A stretch of DNA of 36,288 nt from Bacteroidales bacterium (GCA_021738485.1 JAIPBX010000020.1:1-36288), one strand, 5' to 3'; positions 24,358 through 33,527 are shown, counted from the stretch's first letter. The notes: generated by a model from the letters alone, not told the origin. Numbers and translations: made by a program.

Positions 24358-27117
24358 CTATCGCAGGATCATAAACTTACCGGATGTTTTTTTCCTGCCA
24401 TTAGTGATTTGCATCATATAAGCACCTTCCTTCAGGGAGCTAACATTAACAGTCGTTTTTTCACTATCGGTAGCGTTCAAGGACTGCGATAAAACCAAAC
24501 GGCCATTGATATCATAAATATGAACGAAAGCGTTCTCGTCAATCCAATTTTCATCCTTTTTCAATGAAAATGAAACTTTTTCCCGGGCCGGATTCGGATA
24601 AACCTCTAACGACGAAACCGAAGTAGAATGGTTTTCGGGCTGATCACCTATACCTACATAATTAGCCGATTTCCAGAGGCCCCGACCGTACGTGGAGATA
24701 TAAATCATTCCGTTATTTTGAATACCCTCAAACGTCAACTGAGCTGTATCATTACCTATAATTTCACCCATGACCGTTTTTGTCTTTGAATTTTGAGTTT
24801 GCTGGCGGATTTGGGTTATAGGTACGGCACCAATATCCTCATACTCTCTGCTCCAGGCATCATTTTCAAGTGAAAATACACCAAATTCACTTCCTATAAT
24901 CACTCTTTCACTACTGTGCATTTCTATCAACGAGCTATATACCGGTACATCCGGCAAATTATATGAAATATCATTAAACCCGGGTTGATCATCAAGGGTA
25001 TTGAAGGATTCATACACATAGCTATCATTACCGTAATTGCCCAGGGTCACAACCACATGATTCTCATCGTTCGGGTCGACCGATATGGAAGTCACCATGC
25101 GGTCTTCTTCAAAGAATATAGTGTCTTTTGCGACGACGCTTTGCGATGAGTTATACATAGCTGTAGCTGAATCGTGAGCCATAAGAAGATTGGAAAGCCG
25201 GTAAACCACACCGCCTTCAGTTCCGACGTACACATAATTACCACTTTCACTCACATCAATCGAAGTGGGCGTTTCTCTTCGTTCCAGTTCGGCTACCTGG
25301 TACCAAACAGGCTGCTGGCCGTAGAGGTGAACCTCAGGCGACATCCATACTTCGCCATAACTTGAACCGTCGTCGGCCGCAATAAAAAGGCGGGCAGTAA
25401 CCACATCGTGGACTTGTACCGAATCCCCTTCATTCAAAGGAGCTTCCAGTGTGTATTCAAAGGGATAATCTACGGTATTACTCTTTACCAGCACCTCATC
25501 GCCGGCTTGGTGGCTTTCATAAGCCTTGAAATACACCGAATCATGACTCTCAGGATTATTAAAAGACTCCCAGAGTTCGAAGGGCGCAAAATCGGACGTA
25601 TAATCCCCAACTTCACCTGCGAGGAAGTTTTGTCCGAAGGATTCTCCCAAATCGCGGCTTCGTTCCATGACATTTGATCCTTGCGAAACCGCCGACAGAA
25701 TAATATTTTCCTTTCGTAAGACAGAACGCTCCACATATCCACCTCTACCACTATAAATCGAGTTGGCAGACAAATCCGTATTTCCGGTCATATCAAAATG
25801 CAAAATACCGTATAAATCTTCTCCCCCCAGCACCTTATCGTCAATACCAAGGGATACTGCGTTAAAACTCGAAATATTGAGAAATTTATTAAATGTTTTT
25901 AATTCGCCCCCTATGTAGCCTATTACTCCTATAGAAGTAGCTGTATAAAAGCTATTGGAATTTTTGAAAGCCATATCTTCCACTCTCAATCCAAAGGCCA
26001 TAAAGCTTCTTTCCCATGCAAAATATCCTCCGTCACCGGGATTTACTCCTTCGTAAACATAAGTTCCTCCTAAATATATCTTATCCGGATTTTGTGGCGC
26101 CACCTTCAAAGTGGCAGCATCAAGACCTGTTCCACCGGCGAAAGGACTAAAAATATTTGTCCCGCCGGGGCCAATAACCCGCCAGGAAATACCGGCATCT
26201 TCAGAGAGATAAACGTCTACCAGCTCACCGTCATCATCTATCGCAACGGCATAAACAATGGACGCATCAGAGGGAGCGGCGGCAAACTTCAGTTTCTCAG
26301 TTACATAGGAAGGAATAAGGGTGTCACTGCTCCCCGACACTGTAACAAAATCAGACGGACCGGAATCCGAACGATAGCCATCCCCTTCTATATCCATATA
26401 AATCACTCCGTCGGTGGCAACTTCTACTTCCTGGCAAAAGCCATCCAGCGCACCCTCTTCATTAGCGGCTTTTTCCCAGGATTCACCGCCATCGGTGGAA
26501 ATCATCAAACCTGTATTGGTAGCGGCATATAAATCCCCCTCATGTACCTCAATATCTGTAACGTAAGCCCATGTATCGTCTTCAGCATATGTGGGTTCGG
26601 TTGAAGCAATCAGTTGGAAGGTATTTCCGTCTGTTGATTTGTAAATCCCCTGTCCGATATACTCGTCTCGCGCACCTGTGGAAGCATAAATCGTACCATC
26701 AGCACCTTGAGTGATCGCGGTAATAAAAATGTTTTGATTTGCACTGTTGATTTTATTCCAGATAAGCCCACCATTCGTGGTTTTCCAGATTCCTCCTGTG
26801 AAAGCACCGACATAGATGGTATTTCCGGAAGGGTCCTGGTTATCGATGAGAATAGCAGTAGTATGACCGCCAAAATTGTCGGGACCTACTTCTCTCCAGT
26901 TTAATCCCAATGCGCGGCTTTGATCCATTTTTTTCATTTGCTCACGTGCCTTCAACACGTCCGCTGGATCAATAGTTCCGGTGTGTTGATTTGCTCTGGC
27001 TTTTTCCAGATAAGTCTTTTGATCATTCGTTGAATTATTATTTTCCTGGGCAGACACTGTCAAAGAAAGCCCCATTAATACAACAAAAAGATTTAAGAGT
27101 AAATTTCTACCTTTCAT
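24358..27117 (-). CDS. Secreted beta-propeller (BNR/sortilin-like) protein with T9SS type A sorting domain
   Basis: A 919-residue protein with signal peptide MKGRNLLLNLFVVLMGLSLTVSAQ. The body is rich in Asp-box/BNR repeats of the form S.DGG..W: WKTTNGGLIWNKI, YKSTDGNTFQLI, ISTDGGESWEKA and LSEDAGISWRVI, typical of VPS10/sortilin-like propellers. The last 85 residues hold a type A sorting domain (LEVYPNPAREKVSF ... VHIYDINGRLVLSQSL ... GAYMMQIT ... KFMILR). No glycosidase catalytic set is evident, so I call it a propeller protein, not an enzyme. A full promoter lies upstream and a strong terminator downstream, so it is probably transcribed alone. Confidence 0.93.
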   Translation of the reverse strand: MKGRNLLLNLFVVLMGLSLTVSAQENNNSTNDQKTYLEKARANQHTGTIDPADVLKAREQMKKMDQSRALGLNWREVGPDNFGGHTTAILIDNQDPSGNTIYVGAFTGGIWKTTNGGLIWNKINSANQNIFITAITQGADGTIYASTGARDEYIGQGIYKSTDGNTFQLIASTEPTYAEDDTWAYVTDIEVHEGDLYAATNTGLMISTDGGESWEKAANEEGALDGFCQEVEVATDGVIYMDIEGDGYRSDSGPSDFVTVSGSSDTLIPSYVTEKLKFAAAPSDASIVYAVAIDDDGELVDVYLSEDAGISWRVIGPGGTNIFSPFAGGTGLDAATLKVAPQNPDKIYLGGTYVYEGVNPGDGGYFAWERSFMAFGLRVEDMAFKNSNSFYTATSIGVIGYIGGELKTFNKFLNISSFNAVSLGIDDKVLGGEDLYGILHFDMTGNTDLSANSIYSGRGGYVERSVLRKENIILSAVSQGSNVMERSRDLGESFGQNFLAGEVGDYTSDFAPFELWESFNNPESHDSVYFKAYESHQAGDEVLVKSNTVDYPFEYTLEAPLNEGDSVQVHDVVTARLFIAADDGSSYGEVWMSPEVHLYGQQPVWYQVAELERRETPTSIDVSESGNYVYVGTEGGVVYRLSNLLMAHDSATAMYNSSQSVVAKDTIFFEEDRMVTSISVDPNDENHVVVTLGNYGNDSYVYESFNTLDDQPGFNDISYNLPDVPVYSSLIEMHSSERVIIGSEFGVFSLENDAWSREYEDIGAVPITQIRQQTQNSKTKTVMGEIIGNDTAQLTFEGIQNNGMIYISTYGRGLWKSANYVGIGDQPENHSTSVSSLEVYPNPAREKVSFSLKKDENWIDENAFVHIYDINGRLVLSQSLNATDSEKTTVNVSSLKEGAYMMQITNGRKKTSGKFMILR

Positions 27118-27171
27118 ATGAGTAACGTTTGATTATTTTATTTTCTTTTTATGCTAATTCCGATTTGACAA

Positions 27172-27203
27172 CAAATGTAGATTTTAATTAATAATTATCC
27201 AAA
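27172..27203 (-). promoter_or_regulatory. Bacteroidota-type promoter of the beta-propeller gene
   Basis: On the minus strand: TTTG (27200-27203), a 20-nt spacer, then TACATTTG (27172-27179). This matches the phylum consensus. The start codon is 54 nt downstream of the -7 box. Confidence 0.7.
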
Positions 27204-27471
27204 GCTACTAAATAAAATAAATTTCACCAATTTCATCCAAAAAGCTATTGCTTATTCTTTAATACCGACAATCTGAAGGTTTTGAAAGTTGCGCCGGTAG
27301 CCAATACGTTGTTTTATAATTCAGAAAAATTCCTTCCTGCTTTCACATAGACGTCTGTATGTCCTTCTTAATCGCTATGCGAATAGTTTCCGGAAGTTTT
27401 GATCTCTTATCAAAAACGCCTATAAATTCATCTATTTTTAGTTAAAAATTCTTCTGAAAAAAATCATTCCC

Positions 27472-27479
27472 TAAATTTG
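27472..27479 (+). promoter_or_regulatory. Candidate -7 element of the C1B peptidase gene
   Basis: TAAATTTG matches TAnnTTTG, 28 nt upstream of the ATG. The -33 box is not a clear TTTG. Confidence 0.45.
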
Positions 27480-27507
27480 CGTCCAACAATCAAAAAAATC
27501 AGCTATC

Positions 27508-28707
27508 ATGAAAAATATCAGAAACTATTTCGTTCTATTCCTCAGCCTCTGCTTTTTTACAAGTCTATCAGCACAAGAGAAAAAACAAGACAGCAGCTAT
27601 CAATTTAAAACCGTAGCCGATATTCCTACCACAAGTGTTAAGGACCAGCATCGCTCGGGGACATGCTGGAGCTTTGCCGCTACCTCATTTCTGGAAACAG
27701 AATTACTGCGAAAGGGTTATCCCAAAACAGACCTTTCGGAAATGTTTTTTGTGAGGGATGCCTATATTGATAAAGCTAAAAACTACGTCCAAATGCATGG
27801 GAGCGTCAATTTCAGTCCCGGCGGGCAAGCTCATGATGTGATGAATACGCTGCGCGAGAAAGGTATGACCACTGAGAAAGCCTATAGCGGATTACACTAC
27901 GGACTTGAAAAGCATAATCACAGTGCTTTGCATGCCTTGCTGGCCGCAGAAGTGAAAACCCTTGCCAAAAATAAAGCCGATAAGCTAAATCCGTCATGGC
28001 TTAAGGTTGTAGAAGCCACCCTGGATGAATATCTCGGGGAGGTCCCCGCAGAGTTTGTTTATGAAGGAGATAGCTATTCTCCGGGGGATTTTGCCGATCA
28101 TTTTGACATGGATACAGAAGATTATGTAGAAATTACTTCGTATACCCATCACGATTTTTACAAGTCTTTTCGCCTTGAACTACCGGATAACTGGACTTAT
28201 GAAGATTATTACAATGTCCCTCTCGGCGATCTGATGCAAATCATCAACAATGCTTTGGAAAACGGCTATTCGGTTTGCTGGGACGGCGATGTGAGTGAAA
28301 AAGGATTTTCACACAGCAATGGTGTAGCCATAGTCCCGCAGGTAGTGGCTTCGGCTTTTGAAGGAACGGAGCAGGCCCGCTGGGAGGAAATGACGGAAAA
28401 AGAGAGAATGAAAAAGGCTTACAATTTCGAAAAGCCCGTCAAAGAGAAGACCATTACCCAGGAAGACCGGCAAAAAGCCTTTGAGGCCCATACGGCTACG
28501 GACGATCATTTAATGCATCTGACGGGCATAGTAAAAGACCAAAACAATACGCGCTACTATGTCACTAAAAACTCATGGGACGACGACAGCAACGATAACG
28601 GGGGTTATCTGAATATGTCAACGGCATTCCTTAAGCGAAACACAATAGCTATAATGGTGCACAAAGATGCCATTCCGAAAAAAATCCGGAAGAAACTTGA
28701 TTTATAA
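27508..28707 (+). CDS. Exported C1B peptidase (bleomycin hydrolase/aminopeptidase C family)
   Basis: A 399-residue papain-fold peptidase with signal peptide ending SLSAQ at 19-23. The oxyanion Gln47 and catalytic Cys53 lie in KDQHRSGTCWSFA. The catalytic histidine is most likely His334 in DDHLMHLTG, and Asn355 is in VTKNSWD, so the triad is complete. Family text such as LSEMFFVRDAYIDKA and GGQAHDVMNTLREKGM also fits. Classical bleomycin hydrolases and PepC are cytoplasmic; this one should be in the periplasm or beyond, as in other Bacteroidota. It is a single gene with its own -7 element and a following hairpin. It probably trims peptides from outside the cell. Confidence 0.93.
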   Translation: MKNIRNYFVLFLSLCFFTSLSAQEKKQDSSYQFKTVADIPTTSVKDQHRSGTCWSFAATSFLETELLRKGYPKTDLSEMFFVRDAYIDKAKNYVQMHGSVNFSPGGQAHDVMNTLREKGMTTEKAYSGLHYGLEKHNHSALHALLAAEVKTLAKNKADKLNPSWLKVVEATLDEYLGEVPAEFVYEGDSYSPGDFADHFDMDTEDYVEITSYTHHDFYKSFRLELPDNWTYEDYYNVPLGDLMQIINNALENGYSVCWDGDVSEKGFSHSNGVAIVPQVVASAFEGTEQARWEEMTEKERMKKAYNFEKPVKEKTITQEDRQKAFEAHTATDDHLMHLTGIVKDQNNTRYYVTKNSWDDDSNDNGGYLNMSTAFLKRNTIAIMVHKDAIPKKIRKKLDL

Positions 28708-28740
28708 AAACTGCATCTAAAGCTGGAAAAAGGGAGCTAT

Positions 28741-28773
28741 CAGGGCGTACATTTTTTGATGCCCTGCTTTTTA
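28741..28773 (+). terminator. Hairpin terminator after the C1B peptidase gene
   Basis: CAGGGC (28741-28746) pairs with GCCCTG (28761-28766), extended by two weaker pairs, and is followed by CTTTTTAT. It lies 34 nt after the peptidase stop. The tail touches the stop codon of the convergent gene. Confidence 0.65.
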
Positions 28774-30021
28774 TCGCTTCTCAGGAAATGATTTTTCCAA
28801 AAACACCTTTCCTTCGGCATTGATTAGAGCATAGCTTTCGCCGGGTTTTAGTTTTCTGAAAAGATGGGGTTTTGTAAAATAAGCCCAATCAACCGGTAAC
28901 CATTTGTTATCATTCCTGATAGCCAAAATGACCGGTTTAAATTTATTCAAAGGGGTTATTTCATGGGGAAATACCTTCCATGAAGTGGTTTTGGTTTGAT
29001 ATTCATCGGTTACGTCTTTGTGCATACCCGTTTTCAGATGATGATACTTCATGAGGCGGAATAATGAGTCATCGGGCAAGGGGGTATTGTAAGTTTCGTA
29101 TGAACGCCTGAAAACTTTGACAGGATCAGGATGAATTTTCAGGGAGCCGGAAAAGGGATGATAGGTTCTTTTTTTTCCTTCAGCATTCCAAACCACGACC
29201 CAATAATCAATATACTCACCGGTTTCACGGGGATACGGAACAAAATCTATCGCAGCAGCAATTCCCAATGATCGCAGGGTATTCACAAACAAGGCAGCAG
29301 CATCTTCGGTCCGGCCTCTCATCTTTTTTGGTGTGTTTGTTAGAAGCTGATCGGTAGGATGCTCAACAAATCGCTTATCGAACACTACTTGTGACTCCAA
29401 AATATCCATTATCTTCTTTGCCACGGTAAAAACATCTTCACTTGTGATGTCTTTTTTCTTAACAGGTAGCCTCGCTGCTCTCATTCCTGTAGTATCAAAA
29501 AACATAGCACTATTGCTCCGATAGGGCAATATGTTACGACAAAACGTATCAAAAGAATAGTTCTCCGACCAGGAATAATGTTGCCATGCAAAAAAGGAAT
29601 TCTCCACCTGCATAACCATGTCGCGGCTGGTAATCTTATAAAGATCGGGGCCGTAATAATTCCTTATAAAATGCAGTGGTCCGCGGCTTTCTTCGATTGA
29701 GTCCTTGCTTTTTTTAAGCTCATGGTAATTATCATATTCCCTAATGTTGTAGTCTATATAAGCCCCCGTTGTGTCTTGTAAAAGATAGGTGCGGTATCCA
29801 TGTCCCTTCATATTGTCTATCAAGGAATAAAGGGCTTGGAGTCGCAGGCTGTCCTTAGGGTCTTTGTATTTAGTAATGGCCTCCACGAATTCAATTCGAT
29901 TAATGCCCGATTTATCCATAGAAAAGCGCACGCCTTCCGGGATAGTAGGATAAATCCCTTTGCGGCAGGATATTAGAATAATTGCCAGCAGAAAAGAATA
30001 AAGTAAAACTCGCTTGACCAT
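28771..30021 (-). CDS. Lipoprotein with degenerate transglutaminase-like domain
   Basis: A 416-residue lipoprotein with lipobox LISC (Cys19). The N-terminal region (GINRIEFVEAI...DPKDSLRLQALYSLIDNMKGH) is of a type often found before transglutaminase-like domains in Bacteroidota. At 231-290 the core fold is recognisable: KMRGRTEDAAALFVNTLRSLGIAAAIDFVPYP then DYWVVVWNAEGKK. The usual catalytic Cys of the GxCxxxA motif is absent (Arg237/Thr238), and the usual His of the HxW motif is replaced (Asp272-Tyr273-Trp274). It is therefore probably non-catalytic and may bind peptide or glycan. It is convergent with the peptidase gene. Confidence 0.65.
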   Translation of the reverse strand: MVKRVLLYSFLLAIILISCRKGIYPTIPEGVRFSMDKSGINRIEFVEAITKYKDPKDSLRLQALYSLIDNMKGHGYRTYLLQDTTGAYIDYNIREYDNYHELKKSKDSIEESRGPLHFIRNYYGPDLYKITSRDMVMQVENSFFAWQHYSWSENYSFDTFCRNILPYRSNSAMFFDTTGMRAARLPVKKKDITSEDVFTVAKKIMDILESQVVFDKRFVEHPTDQLLTNTPKKMRGRTEDAAALFVNTLRSLGIAAAIDFVPYPRETGEYIDYWVVVWNAEGKKRTYHPFSGSLKIHPDPVKVFRRSYETYNTPLPDDSLFRLMKYHHLKTGMHKDVTDEYQTKTTSWKVFPHEITPLNKFKPVILAIRNDNKWLPVDWAYFTKPHLFRKLKPGESYALINAEGKVFLEKSFPEKR

Positions 30022-30029
30022 GGTTCAAT

Positions 30030-30037
30030 CAAATGTA
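30030..30037 (-). promoter_or_regulatory. Candidate -7 element of the transglutaminase-like lipoprotein gene
   Basis: On the minus strand this reads TACATTTG, matching TAnnTTTG, only 8 nt before the ATG at 30021. If used, the message would be almost leaderless. No -33 box is evident. Confidence 0.4.
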
Positions 30038-30110
30038 CAGCGAAAATAGTCATCCATACCGAGATAGAAAATTTCAGAAGCTCCAGGCCAACATTTTTTT
30101 GAAAAACCCT

Positions 30111-30869
30111 TTAAATTTCTTTAATCGAATCTTTCTCAAGCCACCCCACGCTACCATTAGCTATTTTTATCTCATACCATTGGCCCAGCTTGTCTGTTAT
30201 AAACACCTTTGTTCCTTCGTGGATTACGAATAAATCCACACTGTCCTCATCCGGCGATCCTTTCACCGTTACGGAAGGTTCGAAAACAATTCCGGCTTTA
30301 TCATGCGTACGATCATGGTGTTTTTGAGCTGCCAGAACGAAGGAGAAAACCGTAATTAAAAGGGTTACCACTCCTGTATAGAAAGAAAATTTCCGTATTA
30401 CTATGCGACGGGAAAGAATAAAAAGACCGGTTAAAACCAGGGTAAGAATAAAGAAACCCACGGAGAGATAAGCCCACCAGTCTGCCGAAAAAAGATTATA
30501 AATGCTGCGCCACCACTTCACATAGAACATCTCCGGCACTTTTTCGATTTTATCAACGGTCATTTGGCGGGCCATATCCAGATTATGCTGAATATCTTCA
30601 TTTCCCGGATCATGATTTAAAGCTTTCTCATAATAAAGAATGGCGTGGGCTAATTGCCGGTCTTTAAAATACGCATTACCAAGATTGTAATACAGCTCCG
30701 CAGAAACGTAACCCTGCTCGACCACAGAATCATAATATTGTATGGCTTTTGGATAATTCCCGTTTTTGTAGGCAGTATTAGCTGTATCTACCAAATTTTG
30801 CATGCTTTGAGAATAAACACCAACAACTGCCATTACAAGTAAGATCAAAATATTTATCCTTTTCCCCAT
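30111..30869 (-). CDS. batE: BatE: TPR and SH3-domain membrane protein
   Basis: A 252-residue protein. In order: a signal or anchor segment (about 5-20), two to three TPR units at about 22-100 (ANTAYKNGNYPKAIQYYDSVV, LGNAYFKDRQLAHAILYYEKALNHDPGN), two membrane segments at about 130-152 and 160-180, and a C-terminal bacterial SH3 domain (AGIVFEPSVTVKGSPDEDS ... LGQWYEIKIANGSVGWLEKDSI). This is the BatE architecture. It is the last gene of the Bat operon, 1 nt after batD. The Bat set is linked to oxygen tolerance in Bacteroides fragilis; the molecular role is unresolved. Confidence 0.93.
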   Translation of the reverse strand: MGKRINILILLVMAVVGVYSQSMQNLVDTANTAYKNGNYPKAIQYYDSVVEQGYVSAELYYNLGNAYFKDRQLAHAILYYEKALNHDPGNEDIQHNLDMARQMTVDKIEKVPEMFYVKWWRSIYNLFSADWWAYLSVGFFILTLVLTGLFILSRRIVIRKFSFYTGVVTLLITVFSFVLAAQKHHDRTHDKAGIVFEPSVTVKGSPDEDSVDLFVIHEGTKVFITDKLGQWYEIKIANGSVGWLEKDSIKEI

Positions 30870-30870
30870 C

Positions 30871-32718
30871 TTATTTCAATTGTTTTTCGGTTTGAATAAT
30901 CACCTTGTAAGCTTTATGGTAGAGTTGCTCCATCCGGTTATCTTTATCGCCGGGAGCAAACCGTGCATACTCACACTCTTCCAGGGTATCTATAAACTGC
31001 TGTACAATCTCCTCACTAATATTTTTTTGCTCAAGCCTTTCTCTGACAGTATCGATAGACAACTCCGCTAAAGGAATATGAAATTTATCGGAGATATATC
31101 CCCATACGGCATCTGCCAATTCTTCATAAAATTCATCAGCGTTTTTTTCCTGCATCAGCTTTTTAGACTGCTTCAAGTGCTTTCGGGCAATCCGGGTAGC
31201 TTTTCTTTCTTTTTGCAATACCACATTTCCTCTGCGTTTGCGGTTAAAGCGAATCAGCACAACAATAGCTACAAACAATGCCAAGGGAATCACTAGCAGC
31301 AAATAAAACTTCTTACTGCCATAAAAGTATTCTCCTGCTGTTTTCAGAGGATAAGGTTTTGTATAAATAAATCGAATATCTTTTCCCAGGTATTGAATTT
31401 CTTCCTGAGAAGAGGGATTATAAGCAATATCCCCCTGCTTCGCAGCGGTTTTAGTAACATCTATTGTATATGCCGGCGACCGCTTCGTGACGTACCTGTC
31501 GCTTTTCAGATCATAATAGGAAAACTTTATCGGTTCAATGGTAAATTCTCCCGAAATGCGGGGTATTATCGTATACTCAAAAGTTTTGCTGCCCGATACT
31601 CCATTTGAGGAGGAGGCATTCACATTTGTACTTACATCCGGATCGTAGACCTCAAAATCAGGAGGAAAGTCAATCTCAGGGGGATCAATAAGTTTGATAT
31701 TCCCATCTCCTTTCACCTTCAGGGTCAGATTAATCGCATCATTGGCCTTAACCTTGGTTTTATCGAGGTTGGACGTAAAGCGAAAATCACCCACAGCGCC
31801 GCTGAAAGAGGCCGGTTTTTTATTTTCGGGGAGCGATTTGACATCAAGGGTAACCGGATTGGATTTAAGCGTTTTTTCCACTCTTTTATACCCAAACTGA
31901 TTATCAAAAAAGCTCTCAAAAGGATCCCGCCTTCTTCTGTTTTGGGACCGTTCTTTCACCCGGGCCACCATTTTAAAGTGCATCGGCTTGGATTCGATTT
32001 TGCCGGAGCGTTGTGGAAAAATCGCTTCTTTAAATATATCCGATACATAATATTTTTTACCGTCAACAGTCTCAGTATATCTTCCTCTTTGGCGGTTATC
32101 ATTAGTAAGGTCCTGCGACCAGCAGCCGGGGTAGGAAGGCGACTGGGATATGCCATAATCGGCAATATCCACGCGGTAGTAGAGCTTATAAGTTACAATC
32201 ACCTCTTCCCCCTGGTAGGGATTATCCTTGTTTACCTCTGCTCTCAGAAAGGCCATTTCCTTATCAGGGGAGTCTGAGGCCTGGGGAGCAGCACTTGATG
32301 GGGCGGACTTCCGCCCTGATCCCTGCGACTGATTATTGCCGGGCACAACCCGCACTTTCGCAGCATTACTCTTATAGGTCTCTCCTTCCACTTCGATAGT
32401 AGCCGGCCCGATTTCAAAGGTTCCTTTCTGTGTAGCTTCCAGCGTATAATAATATTCGTAATTGACCGACCGGGAGACTTTTCCATTCACAATTTGAATA
32501 CTGGAGCGTGAGGAGCGGTTGGGGCCCGAAAGCACCTTAAAATTATCGAAATCGGGAGGCATGAAATTCTCCCCTTCAGCGTTAATGCTAAAGGTGATTC
32601 TGAAACGCTCGCCGACACGCACCGGCGTTTTGATTTTGGCTTCAAAATTTACATCATCCTGTCCCAAACCGGGAAGAAACAAGCCTATTAAAAATGCTAT
32701 GACAGCTATTCTTCTCAT
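30871..32718 (-). CDS. batD: BatD: oxygen-tolerance beta-sandwich membrane protein
   Basis: A 615-residue protein. Signal peptide at 1-19 (MRRIAVIAFLIGLFLPGLG), then several immunoglobulin-like beta domains in the periplasm with BatD-family text (VGERFRITFSINAEGENFMPPDFDNFKVLSGPNRS, NPYQGEEVIVTYKLYY, IKLIDPPEIDFPPDFEVYDP). One membrane segment at about 468-490 is followed by a charged cytoplasmic helical domain to the end. That tail resembles the tail of the protein encoded upstream of BatA (see findings). It is in the operon, 17 nt after batC and 1 nt before batE. It probably scaffolds the vWA proteins. Confidence 0.95.
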   Translation of the reverse strand: MRRIAVIAFLIGLFLPGLGQDDVNFEAKIKTPVRVGERFRITFSINAEGENFMPPDFDNFKVLSGPNRSSRSSIQIVNGKVSRSVNYEYYYTLEATQKGTFEIGPATIEVEGETYKSNAAKVRVVPGNNQSQGSGRKSAPSSAAPQASDSPDKEMAFLRAEVNKDNPYQGEEVIVTYKLYYRVDIADYGISQSPSYPGCWSQDLTNDNRQRGRYTETVDGKKYYVSDIFKEAIFPQRSGKIESKPMHFKMVARVKERSQNRRRRDPFESFFDNQFGYKRVEKTLKSNPVTLDVKSLPENKKPASFSGAVGDFRFTSNLDKTKVKANDAINLTLKVKGDGNIKLIDPPEIDFPPDFEVYDPDVSTNVNASSSNGVSGSKTFEYTIIPRISGEFTIEPIKFSYYDLKSDRYVTKRSPAYTIDVTKTAAKQGDIAYNPSSQEEIQYLGKDIRFIYTKPYPLKTAGEYFYGSKKFYLLLVIPLALFVAIVVLIRFNRKRRGNVVLQKERKATRIARKHLKQSKKLMQEKNADEFYEELADAVWGYISDKFHIPLAELSIDTVRERLEQKNISEEIVQQFIDTLEECEYARFAPGDKDNRMEQLYHKAYKVIIQTEKQLK

Positions 32719-32735
32719 AATAACTTTATTGACAA

Positions 32736-33527
32736 CTACCAGTCTTTTTCCGTTTCAATTTCCTGACCCTTTTGCTTTTTCCTGTTCAATTTTTTCATCA
32801 GGACCTTCTCATTATTCTTCAGCGCCTCCAGCATTCTTTTGGCATCCTCCTTAGAAATTTTCCGTGCTTTCTGTTGCTCTTTTTTATTCGATTGCTTCTT
32901 CTTTTGTTGATTTTGCTTATCGCGATTTTGCTTTTGTTTCTGTTGATCCTGCCTATTTTGCTGTTTTTGTTGCTTATCCTTTTTATCCTGCTTTTGCTTA
33001 TCTTTTTTCTGGTCGCTTTTGTCTTTCTTGTCCTGCTGATCTTTGTTTTTGTTCTGATTTTTCTTTTGCTGCTTCTTCTTTTGTTGCTCTTTCAGTTTTT
33101 CCAGGGCATACGAAAGATTGTATTTCGTAGCCATATCTGAGGGCTGTTTTTTTAATGCGTTCTTATAAGCTTCGATAGCGTTCTTATAATTTTTGCTTTT
33201 GACCATCGTATTCCCAAGATTATGCCACACACTGGCTTCATCTTTCCCGGAAAGGGGCTTAGCGGTCAATTCATCAAAAATTTTCCCGGCTTCCTGGTAT
33301 TTTCCTTGCTGGTACAACGCATCCGCCCGGTTAAAAAGTGCATTAACCGCTGTTGAATCCGACTCCAATGCTTTAAGATAGCTGGTTTCAGCTTCTTTAT
33401 ATTTCTTATTTTCATACAGCTCATTCCCCTCACGTACATGCTTATTAGGATTTTGCGCAGTTGCGGCGAAAGAACTTGTGAATATCAGCACAAGCAAAAT
33501 TCCTTTTATTCCAACCATTTTCCTCAT
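32736..33527 (-). CDS. batC: BatC: TPR protein with Lys/Gln-rich tail
   Basis: A 263-residue protein with signal peptide ending SFAATAQ at about 18-24. Three TPR units lie at about 27-140 (GNELYENKKYKEAETSYLKALESD, ALYQQGKYQEAGKIFDEL, LGNTMVKSKNYKNAIEAYKNALKKQ). Then comes a strikingly simple segment of lysine, glutamine, asparagine and aspartate at about 145-222, and a short end (KISKEDAKRMLEALKNNEKVLMKKL) typical of BatC. The start overlaps the batB stop in ATGA, so translation is coupled. The simple segment varies in length between species and is a likely place for length change. Confidence 0.93.
   Translation of the reverse strand: MRKMVGIKGILLVLIFTSSFAATAQNPNKHVREGNELYENKKYKEAETSYLKALESDSTAVNALFNRADALYQQGKYQEAGKIFDELTAKPLSGKDEASVWHNLGNTMVKSKNYKNAIEAYKNALKKQPSDMATKYNLSYALEKLKEQQKKKQQKKNQNKNKDQQDKKDKSDQKKDKQKQDKKDKQQKQQNRQDQQKQKQNRDKQNQQKKKQSNKKEQQKARKISKEDAKRMLEALKNNEKVLMKKLNRKKQKGQEIETEKDW

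Larger units (their letters stand above)
27118..27507. other. 390-nt intergenic region with two divergent promoters
   Basis: This gap separates the beta-propeller gene (-) from the C1B peptidase gene (+). It contains the minus-strand promoter at 27172-27203 and a plus-strand -7 element at 27472-27479. The roughly 270 nt between them is AT-rich; I see no gene, tRNA, repeat or convincing hairpin in it. Confidence 0.6.

Noticed and set aside
26092-26532. Plus-strand frame of 146 residues inside the beta-propeller gene
   Set aside because: The minus-strand frame is continuous through this region with Asp-box repeats; the plus frame has no domain and no promoter.
32772-33140. Plus-strand frame of 122 residues, extremely leucine-rich, looking like a membrane protein
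   Set aside because: It is the complement of the Lys/Gln-rich codons of BatC. AAA/AAG/CAA/CAG read backwards give Leu, Phe and Cys. BatC itself is well supported by TPR units and operon position.
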